Shown: positions 17,012-24,623 of the stretch, in pieces
How positions within the stretch are numbered: the first letter of the stretch is position 1
How the letters are laid out: the number at the start of each line of letters is the position of its first letter
The notes under the pieces: model-generated
Told to the model about the DNA's origin: nothing
The model's input: the letters and a program-made list of their open reading frames with translations, nothing else
Database searches by the model: none
Program-made: the position numbers and the translations under genes
Source of the DNA: Caldifarciminota bacterium
GTDB taxonomy: Bacteria > Hydrothermota > Tepidihabitantia > B3-TA06
Direction: 5' to 3'
DNA length: 64,000 nt
Assembly: GCA_016934635.1 (NCBI GenBank)
Contig: JAFGSK010000002.1
Span: 1-64,000, forward strand

Positions 17012-17854
17012 ATGAAGAAAATAGCGTATATTACGGCTGCTTTAATTGCCCTGGCCTTCATTGTTGTTGGTTGCCAGAATGTAGATGAAGAAATGGAGGC
17101 AATAAAGCAATGGGTTCTGGAAGATACGACATATTTCGATGCCAGCACACCGGTGGATTCTACAAATGGTGAATCATCAAACATCCTGATGGCTACTGCG
17201 GACTCCATCTTCTGGTGGCGCGCTGCTCAGAATCTTGAATCGCCTGATGTTGATGTCGATGTCAAAGGCGATTCCGGCTGGGTAGAATGGACAAGACACC
17301 ACACCGCAAAATTGAACATATTCGCCTTCGTGCCTGATACCGGTATTTGGGTGCATTGGGTGAAAGACTTCGGCGAGACGGCAAAGATACGCGGCATCTT
17401 CCGTAAGACCGGTGTGGATTCGGATCCCTATCGGGGCTGGACGCTTGAAAAGATTTCGTGCGCCGTGGGAAATTCGGATAACAGCACTGTAGCGATCGAC
17501 AGCATAAAGATCACGAGCCAGGCAAACGATTTACTTCTCAAGCCCCCGTACGAGGATCAGTTCTTCGACCTCGACAGCCTGATCAAGTTTAAATCCCTTG
17601 AACCTGTATCGATAACCTTGTACGCGAACGGCGAGGAAACGGTAGCTCACCTTCACACCACATTAGGACTCATCCTGGTTCGAGACACATTCTCAAATAC
17701 AGCAGGCGTCCACACAGGAACCTGGAACACCCAGTTCTGGCCGTCCTTCCGGTTCGCCATCTTCGACCTTATGAAGAAATCCACGCTCTGGGAAGAAGAA
17801 GCCGCCTACGATTACGACGGCGTTCTCCTGCCCTACCTTATAAAGAACGATTAG
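17012..17854 (+). CDS. Lipoprotein of unknown function
   Basis: A 280-aa protein with a lipoprotein signal (MKKIAYITAALIALAFIVVGC), lipobox VVGC at Cys21. The mature part is rich in Asp, Trp and Ser (SGWVEWTRHH, IWVHWVKDFG) and appears mostly beta. I recognise no domain family. It has its own promoter and terminator, so it is a single-gene unit in the periplasm or outer membrane. Confidence 0.8.
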   Translation: MKKIAYITAALIALAFIVVGCQNVDEEMEAIKQWVLEDTTYFDASTPVDSTNGESSNILMATADSIFWWRAAQNLESPDVDVDVKGDSGWVEWTRHHTAKLNIFAFVPDTGIWVHWVKDFGETAKIRGIFRKTGVDSDPYRGWTLEKISCAVGNSDNSTVAIDSIKITSQANDLLLKPPYEDQFFDLDSLIKFKSLEPVSITLYANGEETVAHLHTTLGLILVRDTFSNTAGVHTGTWNTQFWPSFRFAIFDLMKKSTLWEEEAAYDYDGVLLPYLIKND

Positions 17855-17879
17855 CAAGATCCCAAAGATTCAGGTTAAA

Positions 17880-17909
17880 GGCGTCGGCTTCGGTCGGCGC
17901 CATTTTTTT
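17880..17909 (+). terminator. Rho-independent terminator
   Basis: A GC-rich 9-bp stem (two G-T pairs) with a TTCG loop spans 17880-17901, followed by a seven-base T run. It ends the lipoprotein gene at 17854. Confidence 0.85.
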
Positions 17910-17910
17910 G

Positions 17911-17945
17911 TGCTCCTTTTGCCCATCGGGCAAAAGATCGCATGC
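17911..17945. repeat. Intergenic hairpin element, copy near the first parS
   Basis: TTTTGCCC (17917-17924) pairs with GGGCAAAA (17928-17935), within the context TGCTCCTTTT...AAAAGATCGCATGCGG. The inverse complement of the same framework, with a different stem, lies next to the second parS (22650-22688). A partial third copy (GCAGGCGGCC near 18166) sits between. This looks like a short dispersed repeat. Confidence 0.5.
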
Positions 17946-18036
17946 GGTCTTCGACCTCATCTTTGGGGTCAATTGTCAACAATAGATCGTTAAGTGTCGG
18001 CTGTAAGCGATAAGAGGTGAAGTATCGGGGAGGAAA

Positions 18037-18052
18037 TGTTTCACGTGAAACA
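18037..18052. promoter_or_regulatory. parS: parS centromere-like site 1
   Basis: TGTTTCACGTGAAACA is a perfect 16-bp palindrome identical to the conserved chromosomal parS consensus bound by ParB. It lies about 9 kb upstream of dnaA, within the usual origin-proximal zone. No parA or parB is present in this window. Confidence 0.93.
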
Positions 18053-18194
18053 TGTGATGCTTCTTTTTTTGATCTACACTTGAGCATCAATTCAAATAGA
18101 AGCTCGAATAGTAGCTGCGTGAGTTTTTGTTACGTGTCCCATTATTTTTCCAATCGCAAAAAAGCGCAGGCGGCCTTCTGCTCCTTTCTTACTG

Positions 18195-18250
18195 TCAGAG
18201 GTTAGCTGTTAGCTGTCAGCGGTTGGCGGTGAGCGGCTTGCGCTCAGCGC
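18195..18250. repeat. Degenerate GCTGTCAGCGGT-type repeat cluster (copy 1)
   Basis: A run of short imperfect units such as TTAGCTGTTAGCTGTCAGCG and GGTGAGCGGCTTGCGCTCAGC. Clusters of the same wording occur at 22528-22626 and 42630-42687. They are intergenic and noncoding. Confidence 0.5.
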
Positions 18251-18257
18251 ATCCTTC

Positions 18258-18285
18258 TTGACAGTAAACGAAAAGTGTATATATT
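18258..18285 (+). promoter_or_regulatory. Promoter of the two-gene TPR operon
   Basis: TTGACA, 16-bp spacer, TATATT, then a GAGGAGGATC ribosome-binding site and ATG at 18316. Confidence 0.7.
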
Positions 18286-18315
18286 AAATCGATACCAAAC
18301 ACGTGAGGAGGATCG

Positions 18316-20001
18316 ATGTTTTTTGTCTTTTTACTTCTGGCTGTATCGAACATGGCAGGTACAGATCAGGATTTGAGCGCGTGGATGCCTGAAATCGAGC
18401 AGAGACCTAAGCTGCATCTTGCCTGGGAGTTACCACCGGACCTCGATCAGGACCTGGCTCAAAAAATCAAGCTGGCTTTGGCGTCCAAGGATCCGCCTTC
18501 TCCTCCAGTACACTATTCACCGCAGGAGTTGTTTGTCTACGAAGCCGCCCTGGGGTCCCGTACGAACAAACTCAACCAGGAGGGAGCCTATAAAAAGGCA
18601 TCGATAGGACCAAAAAGCTACATAGCCTCGATTTCTTACGACTCAATACCACTTCGGTACGGCGGAGACCTGCGTGCGTTCCTCTTATACAACCTTGCCG
18701 ACGCCCTCTACTATTCCTCATCCGATCCATCTTCGGTACTTGCCAGTGAAAATCGTAATGAAGCCCGCAAGATTTACGGAGAAATCGTCCGTACCTTTCC
18801 CGAGTCTTACGTGGCGTCCTTTGCTCGCCTGGCCCTTGCATGGTATACCCTGCAAGGTGATCCTGGAGAGGCGATCCCGGAATTCAGGAACGTATTCTAC
18901 TCGACCGGCAAGCAGGACGTTCAGATACTTGCCGCATACGGCAAAGCCCTGGCCCACTATTACAACATGGAATTCGACTCGGCCTGGGTGTGGTTCCTGG
19001 ACAAGGAGGGGTATAAAGAGAATCTCTATGTCGTCGCCGACCCTGAAGAGGCGACCGGGGAACTAACCTACAGTCCGTTACTTAACGATCTGATAGATAA
19101 GGCGCTTTTCTGGAAAGCAATGTCGGCGGAAAGCGGCGAGTGGTGGGGAGATGCCCTGGACGTCTATATTCACATAACCGAGGCCTATCCGGACCGACCC
19201 ACGGCAGGTTTCTCATACGAGAAGATAGTAGATTTCTATATACGTGGCGGTAAGCCCGAGAAAGCGGTTGACGCAACCAAGGCTCTCAGGAAAAAGATGA
19301 AACACAACCCCGTTATCTACAAGGAAGCATACGAATATGCTATTTGGCTGCTGTACGAGAACTCTCTATCCACAGGTGATGATAAAACAGCCGGGAAGTA
19401 TGCCAGAACCTTGTACAAAGAAACAGGCAACTCTCAGAAACTGGAGGAGTTTTACTACGACCAGACCATGAGAATCAGCGATGCTTCTGAAATAAAGCGA
19501 CTTAAGAAGAAGATCGAGCAAATACGAAGGTATAACCCTGCCAGCATGTATTTAGTTGAACCGATGTTCAACCTCAGCGTCCTTTATGGTCAAGACGGGC
19601 GCTGGGAAGAGGCTTTAGGGATACTGGAGGAGTTAAAAAAATGGCCTGATCTCACCAGGGATATTATGCCGGATCTGGTATTTCAGTCAGGAAGGGCGTA
19701 CTATGAATTAGAGGACTTCGAGGCCTGCGCCACAGAGTTGGAGCTTTGGATACAAACCTACACCGCAGGCAACCAGGCAAGGTTAGACCTTGCTCCCAAT
19801 GCTTACTGGATGCTGGGCCTGGCTTACTTCCAGCGGGCTAAGAACGAGGCCTCACCTCAATCGAGCGTTTTCTATTACCGCAAGGCAAAGGAAACCTTGG
19901 AAACCATCAAGACGGAGTATTCAGATTCCGAATATCACGATAAAGAGTTCTTTGATACGGTTGATGCGCTTATCGAGGAGTGCAAGAGGCACATCCAGTG
20001 A
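18316..20001 (+). CDS. Exported TPR protein
   Basis: A 561-aa protein with a short N-terminal signal (MFFVFLLLAVSNMAG) and repeated TPR-like helices: ALADALYY-type, 'YVASFARLALAWYTLQGDPGEAIPEFRNVFY', 'ILAAYGKALAHYYNMEFDSAWVWF', 'PEKAVDATKALRKK', 'WEEALGILEELKKWPDLTRDIMPDLVFQSGRAYYELEDFEACATELELW'. It resembles outer-membrane-associated TPR scaffolds (YbgF/BamD-like), but no specific family can be assigned. The last module recurs in the larger downstream gene, which starts 15 bp later. Both lie between two parS sites. Confidence 0.8.
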   Translation: MFFVFLLLAVSNMAGTDQDLSAWMPEIEQRPKLHLAWELPPDLDQDLAQKIKLALASKDPPSPPVHYSPQELFVYEAALGSRTNKLNQEGAYKKASIGPKSYIASISYDSIPLRYGGDLRAFLLYNLADALYYSSSDPSSVLASENRNEARKIYGEIVRTFPESYVASFARLALAWYTLQGDPGEAIPEFRNVFYSTGKQDVQILAAYGKALAHYYNMEFDSAWVWFLDKEGYKENLYVVADPEEATGELTYSPLLNDLIDKALFWKAMSAESGEWWGDALDVYIHITEAYPDRPTAGFSYEKIVDFYIRGGKPEKAVDATKALRKKMKHNPVIYKEAYEYAIWLLYENSLSTGDDKTAGKYARTLYKETGNSQKLEEFYYDQTMRISDASEIKRLKKKIEQIRRYNPASMYLVEPMFNLSVLYGQDGRWEEALGILEELKKWPDLTRDIMPDLVFQSGRAYYELEDFEACATELELWIQTYTAGNQARLDLAPNAYWMLGLAYFQRAKNEASPQSSVFYYRKAKETLETIKTEYSDSEYHDKEFFDTVDALIEECKRHIQ

Positions 20002-20016
20002 TTTAAAGGAGGAGTT

Positions 20017-22530
20017 ATGTGGGTTTTATTATTATTCTCGGCAGCGCAGCCTGTCGAGGTTGAGTTGGATTCGATAAAAACCCTCTACTTGCAGGCTGTT
20101 GAATTAACCGAAGCCGAGGATATAGGAGCCTTGGAAACCATAATCGAGCGGATGAGGGACCTTAACGATACCAGCACTTATCTCATAGACCCTGTGTACA
20201 ATCTTGCCGTGCTCTACATCGAGGCTGAAGACTACGTTGTAGCAAAAGAAACCCTTCTCGAACTCATTAATTGGCCGGACAGCAATGCTGTTAGAGGCTG
20301 GATGCCCGAGATAGTATATCAGCTTGGGAATCTCCACTACAAAATCGGGGAGTTCGAGGAGGCATTCAATAATCTGGAATACTGGACAGAGAACTATACA
20401 TTAGGTGAGTTGTTTAGGCCATATCTTGCACCACAGGTCTATTTGTTAAAAGGGCAGGCAGCGGAAGAGCTCAAGTGGTGGGGTGATGCATTAAGTGCTT
20501 ACAGAGAGCTTACCGATAAGTACCCTTATCATCCTCTGGCAGGTGAAGTTTGGGTAAAGCTGGTGGACTTCTACCTCAGTGCCAGAGAGGCGGATAAAGC
20601 GGTTGCCGCAGTAGACGAGTTAAAATCGCTCAAAGCCAAAAACCCTAAGATATACAAGGAGCCTTACAACAAGGCCCTCGCTCTGATGTATGATTACATG
20701 GAGAAAATAGCCCAGGTTGACACGACTTGTGAAATGTATCCAGGTACAATCATAGTCCCACCTTCAAGCACAGAAAAGATAGAGATTCTTTACTACCACA
20801 AGGCCGTGGAACTGGCGGCCAGGGGTGATGTAGACGAATTGTTTAACACAGTCGAGCGAATACGCGATTACAACGACCGAAGCCCATACCTGGTTGAGCC
20901 TGCATACAACCTTGCGTTCCTCCTCACAAATCTCGAGCGTTACGAAGAAGCCATTGATTACTGGACACTGCTTAAGGGTTGGCACGACCAGGACACGGTG
21001 AAAGCGTTCATGCCGTTTATTATCTTCTATCTGGGGAAATCCTACTACCAAATCGAGCATTACTACAAGGGGGCAACCGAGCTTGAGGCTGGTTTACCTG
21101 TACTGGAGGAAAGCGAGGATCAGAGAATCCGTGAGTTGTACGTCGAAGCCTTAAAACTGCTTTACGAGTATTACTTGAATATCTCCCAGAACGAGGAGAA
21201 AGCCGAATACTACGCGAAAAAAATAATCTCTGAAACCGGAAGCACCGATGCAATCGAAATGCTATATTATAGCCGTGAGGTGGAATCCACTGAACTTGAC
21301 GGAGATGAGGAGCTTCGAAAAGCTATTGAGAGCCAAAAACCAAAAAACCCTGACCCTAGTCCATACCTTGTAGAACCTAACTACAATCTTGCCCTTCTGC
21401 TCATGGAAGCCGACCGCTATCAGGAAGCAATAGACGTATTGAATACGCTTAAGAACTGGCCTGATACTGCGGCGGTGAAAGAGTATATGTCGGGTATCAG
21501 GTTCAATCTGGGAAAGGCGTTCTTGATGAACGGCGACTACGAGGCGGCATTCGTCGAGCTTGACGTCTGGTCCTCGTTTCATGCCCAGGCAGATTCGGTA
21601 AGGCTCAACCAGGCCCAGGAGATGATGAGCCAGGCCATGGACAGTATATCCGCTTCTACCGGTGCAATGGACATCTACAGGAAGATTGTCGAGGCCTACC
21701 CTGAGCGTCCTGCAGCCGGCATAGCGTACCAGAAGATAGTTGAGCTGTACCTTGATAACGATAAGTTAGACAGCGCTGAAGCCTTATGCAAGGAACTTAA
21801 GGAGAGAAAGGCCAAGAATCCGAGGATTTACAAGGAGCCGTATACCTTTGCCCTGGCGCTGCTTTATGATTACTACCTGAACGTTGTAGGCGACACGGTT
21901 AAGGCCGAGGAATACGCGAAAATACTGATAAGCGAAACAGGTCACACGGAAAAGATTGATTGGTCCGATCCAGTTTACCCAAACATATGGGAAATTGCTG
22001 ATATTGACAGTCTCCAGAATAGCATTAAGCGAGTTGAGGAAATCAATTTTCAAAGCCCTTATCTGATAGAACCTAACTTCAATCTTGCCCTTCTGCTTAT
22101 GCAAGAAGACCGTTACCAGGAAGCCATCAAGGTTTTGAATTATCTTAAGGACTGGCCCGATAAGGCGGAAGTAAGAGATATGATGCCTGAGATTGAGTTC
22201 CAGCTGTGCAGGGCGCATTACGAGATGGGGAAGTACTCTGAATCCGCTCAAGAATTCGAGACATGGGTGAAGAAATATTCTACCGGCGAGGAGGAACGTA
22301 TGGACCTTGCTCCCAACGCATACTGGATACTTGCCCTGGCCTACGTGCAGCAAGGGATTAACGAGCAGGATTCCGATAAACGAATCGAGCGCTATCGCAA
22401 GGGAAAGGAGAACCTGGAGATACTGAAGAACGAGTACCGAGATACCGAAGCGTACGCGAAGCTTTCTCGGGATATCGATTCCTTGCTTGAAGAGATAGCT
22501 GAGTTCGAGAAGCAGATGGGCGACCGCTGA
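20017..22530 (+). CDS. Exported TPR protein with repeated ~230-residue modules
   Basis: An 837-aa protein with a very short signal (MWVLLLFSAAQP) behind an AAAGGAGGAG site. It contains about four copies of a module reading 'YL(V/I)EPxYNLALLLMEADRYQEAIDVLNTLKNWPD..AVK.YMPEI.FQLGKA', starting near residues 50, 287, 454 and 687, alternating with 'AYPERPAAGIAYQKIVELYL' and 'KNPRIYKEPYTFALALLYDYY' blocks. These are TPR-type helical pairs expanded by internal duplication. The 561-aa upstream protein carries one such set. Probably a periplasmic scaffold; partner unknown. It is free of catalytic motifs. Confidence 0.8.
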   Translation: MWVLLLFSAAQPVEVELDSIKTLYLQAVELTEAEDIGALETIIERMRDLNDTSTYLIDPVYNLAVLYIEAEDYVVAKETLLELINWPDSNAVRGWMPEIVYQLGNLHYKIGEFEEAFNNLEYWTENYTLGELFRPYLAPQVYLLKGQAAEELKWWGDALSAYRELTDKYPYHPLAGEVWVKLVDFYLSAREADKAVAAVDELKSLKAKNPKIYKEPYNKALALMYDYMEKIAQVDTTCEMYPGTIIVPPSSTEKIEILYYHKAVELAARGDVDELFNTVERIRDYNDRSPYLVEPAYNLAFLLTNLERYEEAIDYWTLLKGWHDQDTVKAFMPFIIFYLGKSYYQIEHYYKGATELEAGLPVLEESEDQRIRELYVEALKLLYEYYLNISQNEEKAEYYAKKIISETGSTDAIEMLYYSREVESTELDGDEELRKAIESQKPKNPDPSPYLVEPNYNLALLLMEADRYQEAIDVLNTLKNWPDTAAVKEYMSGIRFNLGKAFLMNGDYEAAFVELDVWSSFHAQADSVRLNQAQEMMSQAMDSISASTGAMDIYRKIVEAYPERPAAGIAYQKIVELYLDNDKLDSAEALCKELKERKAKNPRIYKEPYTFALALLYDYYLNVVGDTVKAEEYAKILISETGHTEKIDWSDPVYPNIWEIADIDSLQNSIKRVEEINFQSPYLIEPNFNLALLLMQEDRYQEAIKVLNYLKDWPDKAEVRDMMPEIEFQLCRAHYEMGKYSESAQEFETWVKKYSTGEEERMDLAPNAYWILALAYVQQGINEQDSDKRIERYRKGKENLEILKNEYRDTEAYAKLSRDIDSLLEEIAEFEKQMGDR

Positions 22531-22626
22531 CCGCGATCCGCTCACAGTTGACAGCTCACCGCTGAGAGCCGACCGCCGACAGTTATCTGCTGACGGCTGC
22601 CTGCTACCAGTTACCTGCTGATCTCT
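22528..22626. repeat. Degenerate GACAGCTCACCGCT-type repeat cluster (copy 2)
   Basis: Starting at the TPR gene's stop codon, short units such as GCTCACAGTTGACAGCTCAC, CGCTGAGAGCCGACCGCCGA and CAGTTACCTGCTGATC recur imperfectly. The wording matches the clusters at 18195 and 42630. Confidence 0.5.
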
Positions 22627-22638
22627 GACAGAAAGAAC

Positions 22639-22688
22639 GCGGCCGAAGGCCGCCTGCGATCTTTTTTCGCAAGCGAAAAAAGGAGCAT
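22639..22688. repeat. Intergenic hairpin element next to the second parS
   Basis: Two hairpins follow each other: GCGGCC-GAA-GGCCGC (22639-22653) and TTTTTTCGC-AA-GCGAAAAAA (22662-22681), ending in AGGAGCATCC directly before parS site 2. Its inverse complement frames the hairpin at 17911-17945. Confidence 0.5.
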
Positions 22689-22692
22689 CCTA

Positions 22693-22708
22693 TGTTTCAC
22701 GTGAAACA
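22693..22708. promoter_or_regulatory. parS: parS centromere-like site 2
   Basis: A second perfect TGTTTCACGTGAAACA, 4.7 kb from the first and 4.4 kb upstream of dnaA. Confidence 0.93.
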
Positions 22709-22793
22709 CAGGGTTAACGAACAGGTCGCTATTCCTTTTGATACCTATCATTAGATTAAATATGGTAAACATATGTTTAATTGTAGCGCCCAT

Positions 22794-22819
22794 CCACCTG
22801 CACTAGGTGGTGGTTTTTT
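22794..22819 (+). terminator. Rho-independent terminator
   Basis: CCACCT-GCACT-AGGTGG followed by TGG and six T. It could end read-through from the TPR operon. Confidence 0.7.
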
Positions 22820-22855
22820 ATCCCCCAAGCGTCATAAAGCCATTTAAGGATACAC

Positions 22856-22883
22856 TTGACAACCCCTTATAAACGAGTAAGAT
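22856..22883 (+). promoter_or_regulatory. Promoter of the 43-aa peptide and membrane-protein genes
   Basis: TTGACA, 16-bp spacer, TAAGAT, about 60 bp ahead of the GTG at 22945. Confidence 0.65.
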
Positions 22884-22944
22884 ATGTCATGGATGGCCGC
22901 ACACGGCTGAGTGTAAAATCTGGCGTGTTTTCAGGGGGTGCGGG

Positions 22945-23076
22945 GTGAGACGGAAGTTCTTTAAACGTCGCACTCACCGCATCCCGTACAAGATCATCCT
23001 GATCTTTGCGATGCTGGCTTTCGGGGCGATCTGCGTCTTGATCTTTATGCTCTTCATGCCGTCGTGCTGGCGTTAG
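22945..23076 (+). CDS. 43-aa single-pass membrane peptide
   Basis: GTG start behind an AGGGGGTG site. The product has a strongly basic N-terminus (RRKFFKRRTHRIPYK) followed by one hydrophobic helix (IILIFAMLAFGAICVLIFML) and a short tail ending CWR. The positive-inside rule puts the basic end in the cytoplasm. It has a clear promoter and lies 43 bp ahead of a polytopic membrane protein, so the two may be co-expressed. Too short for family assignment; its coding status rests on the ribosome-binding site, promoter and membrane pattern. Confidence 0.55.
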   Translation: MRRKFFKRRTHRIPYKIILIFAMLAFGAICVLIFMLFMPSCWR

Positions 23077-23119
23077 AACCAAGCAATTAACTACTAGCAT
23101 TTCAAGGAGGCTTTGAACT

Positions 23120-24475
23120 ATGACAAAACTCCATTTCAACTATAAGGACATATTCCGTGCTTTCCGGCTCGGCTTCTCCGCCAAGAATATCTGGGTCGGA
23201 TTCCAGGGATTACTCTTCGCCTGGCTCGGATATGCCGGTGTTACCTATCTTGCCTATTGGGTCTCCGGAGTCAATGTGGCGGATATTTGGGGTGCATACC
23301 GTCTGTTCCCGATGCCTGGATGTACATTTACTGCAGATTGGGCCTGGTGGGTATGGATAATCTGGGCAGTAGGTGTAGTTTGGTTCGTTTTCGTAAGCAT
23401 GGTCGCAGGTATCGCCATCTCCAAATTGACATACGAAAGGCTTAGGGGAGACGAATTCTATGAAGTCAAAGAAGCGTGGAAACAAGCAATCAAGAGTGCA
23501 GGTGCACTCATCGCCACACCCATACTGCTGGGACTCTTTATCGTACTCCTGCTCGTGGCAGGTATCCTTCTAGGACTCCTCGGCCGCATACCTTTTGCAG
23601 GTGAACTGATCGTAGGAATCTTTGCGGTTTTTGCCTTTGCTGTATCCCTGTTCATCGTATATCTCATAATCGTGTTCTTCTTCACCTTTACCATAAGCCC
23701 GGCTGTAATAGGAACCACGCGCAGTGATGCGTTTGACAACCTGTTCGAGGTCTTTTCCTGCGTCTCGGATCAATCCTGGCGACTCATCTGGTATCAACTA
23801 ATGTTGCTCGTGTTCACCGTCGTCGGTATGGCAATTCTTTTATTTTTCAGCGCGAAAGCCGTCCAACTCGGTCGCTGGGTGGTTGACTTGACCATGAACG
23901 TATCGCCTGAGAAGGCTAAGGGCGCCCAGGTCGCAGGCAAGCTGGGTATGATGTTAGACCACGCCAGGCACATAGTCATTCCCGCCTGGGTGGCTGATAT
24001 AAAGGGTTTCTTTGCAGGCATCAAGTGTGGATTCTGGAAATTCTTCGTCGCACCTCCTGAGCCGGTAGTTGCTGAAATCTCTTCCGGATCACAAACAGTA
24101 GTTTTAACTGCTGAAACCAGCATGGTTGCCGAAACCGCTGCCGGAGCAGCCCCTGTGTTCGCCCAGGCGCCTCTTTCGGTAAAGATCGGCTCCGTACTCT
24201 TCTCTATCGCCTATCACATCGTTATCCTGTTCATATTCGCATACGGAACGGCTATCTGGTATGCGGGCAATACACTCATCTACCTCATCCTGGTTCGCAA
24301 AAAAGACGACCGCAACCTGTTGGAAATCCGAGATGAAGAAATCGAAATCCCGGAGAAGATAGACGTAACACCCCCGGAACCGGAAAAACCCAAAAAGCCA
24401 ACTGCAAAGAAGAAAACATCTGCCAAGAAACCGACTCCAACCAAGAAGAAACCAACCAGGAAGAAGAAAACGTAA
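23120..24475 (+). CDS. Polytopic membrane protein with histone-H1-like lysine/proline tail
   Basis: A 451-aa protein with about six transmembrane segments (e.g. WWVWIIWAVGVVWFVFVSMVAG; LIATPILLGLFIVLLLVAG; LIVGIFAVFAFAVSLFIVYL; LIWYQLMLLVFTVVGMAILLF; IAYHIVILFIFAYGTAIWY). The last ~45 residues are extremely basic and repetitive (PEPEKPKKPTAKKKT, then SAKKPTPTKKKPTRKKKT), like the tails of bacterial H1-type proteins. The AAGGAGG site supports the ATG at 23120. No transporter family recognised. The tail may bind nucleic acid or phospholipid headgroups; location next to parS and dnaA is suggestive but not proof. Confidence 0.8.
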   Translation: MTKLHFNYKDIFRAFRLGFSAKNIWVGFQGLLFAWLGYAGVTYLAYWVSGVNVADIWGAYRLFPMPGCTFTADWAWWVWIIWAVGVVWFVFVSMVAGIAISKLTYERLRGDEFYEVKEAWKQAIKSAGALIATPILLGLFIVLLLVAGILLGLLGRIPFAGELIVGIFAVFAFAVSLFIVYLIIVFFFTFTISPAVIGTTRSDAFDNLFEVFSCVSDQSWRLIWYQLMLLVFTVVGMAILLFFSAKAVQLGRWVVDLTMNVSPEKAKGAQVAGKLGMMLDHARHIVIPAWVADIKGFFAGIKCGFWKFFVAPPEPVVAEISSGSQTVVLTAETSMVAETAAGAAPVFAQAPLSVKIGSVLFSIAYHIVILFIFAYGTAIWYAGNTLIYLILVRKKDDRNLLEIRDEEIEIPEKIDVTPPEPEKPKKPTAKKKTSAKKPTPTKKKPTRKKKT

Positions 24476-24570
24476 AGAAAGATCGCCGGTTCCTTAAGGT
24501 GTTCCTTCAGGATGCCCTGGTTTTTAGGATACAGGGTTGATTTGAGAAGGTAACCGGTATAAAACTTGCC

Positions 24571-24609
24571 GCGGTTCGCGTGAGCTTTGTTGCGCGAACC
24601 GCCTTTTTT
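24571..24609 (+). terminator. Rho-independent terminator
   Basis: GCGGTTCGCG (24571-24580) pairs with CGCGAACCGC (24593-24602), followed by six T. It separates the membrane protein from hypF. Confidence 0.9.
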
Positions 24610-24623
24610 ATTAGTATTAGTAA

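Noticed and set aside
21784-22545. 253-codon minus-strand frame opposite the TPR gene
   Set aside because: Its length comes from the repetitive codon use of the TPR gene; no promoter, ribosome-binding site or domain.
18195-22626. The GCTGTCAGCGG-type repeat clusters as a CRISPR array
   Set aside because: Units are short, degenerate and without regular spacers; no cas genes are present.
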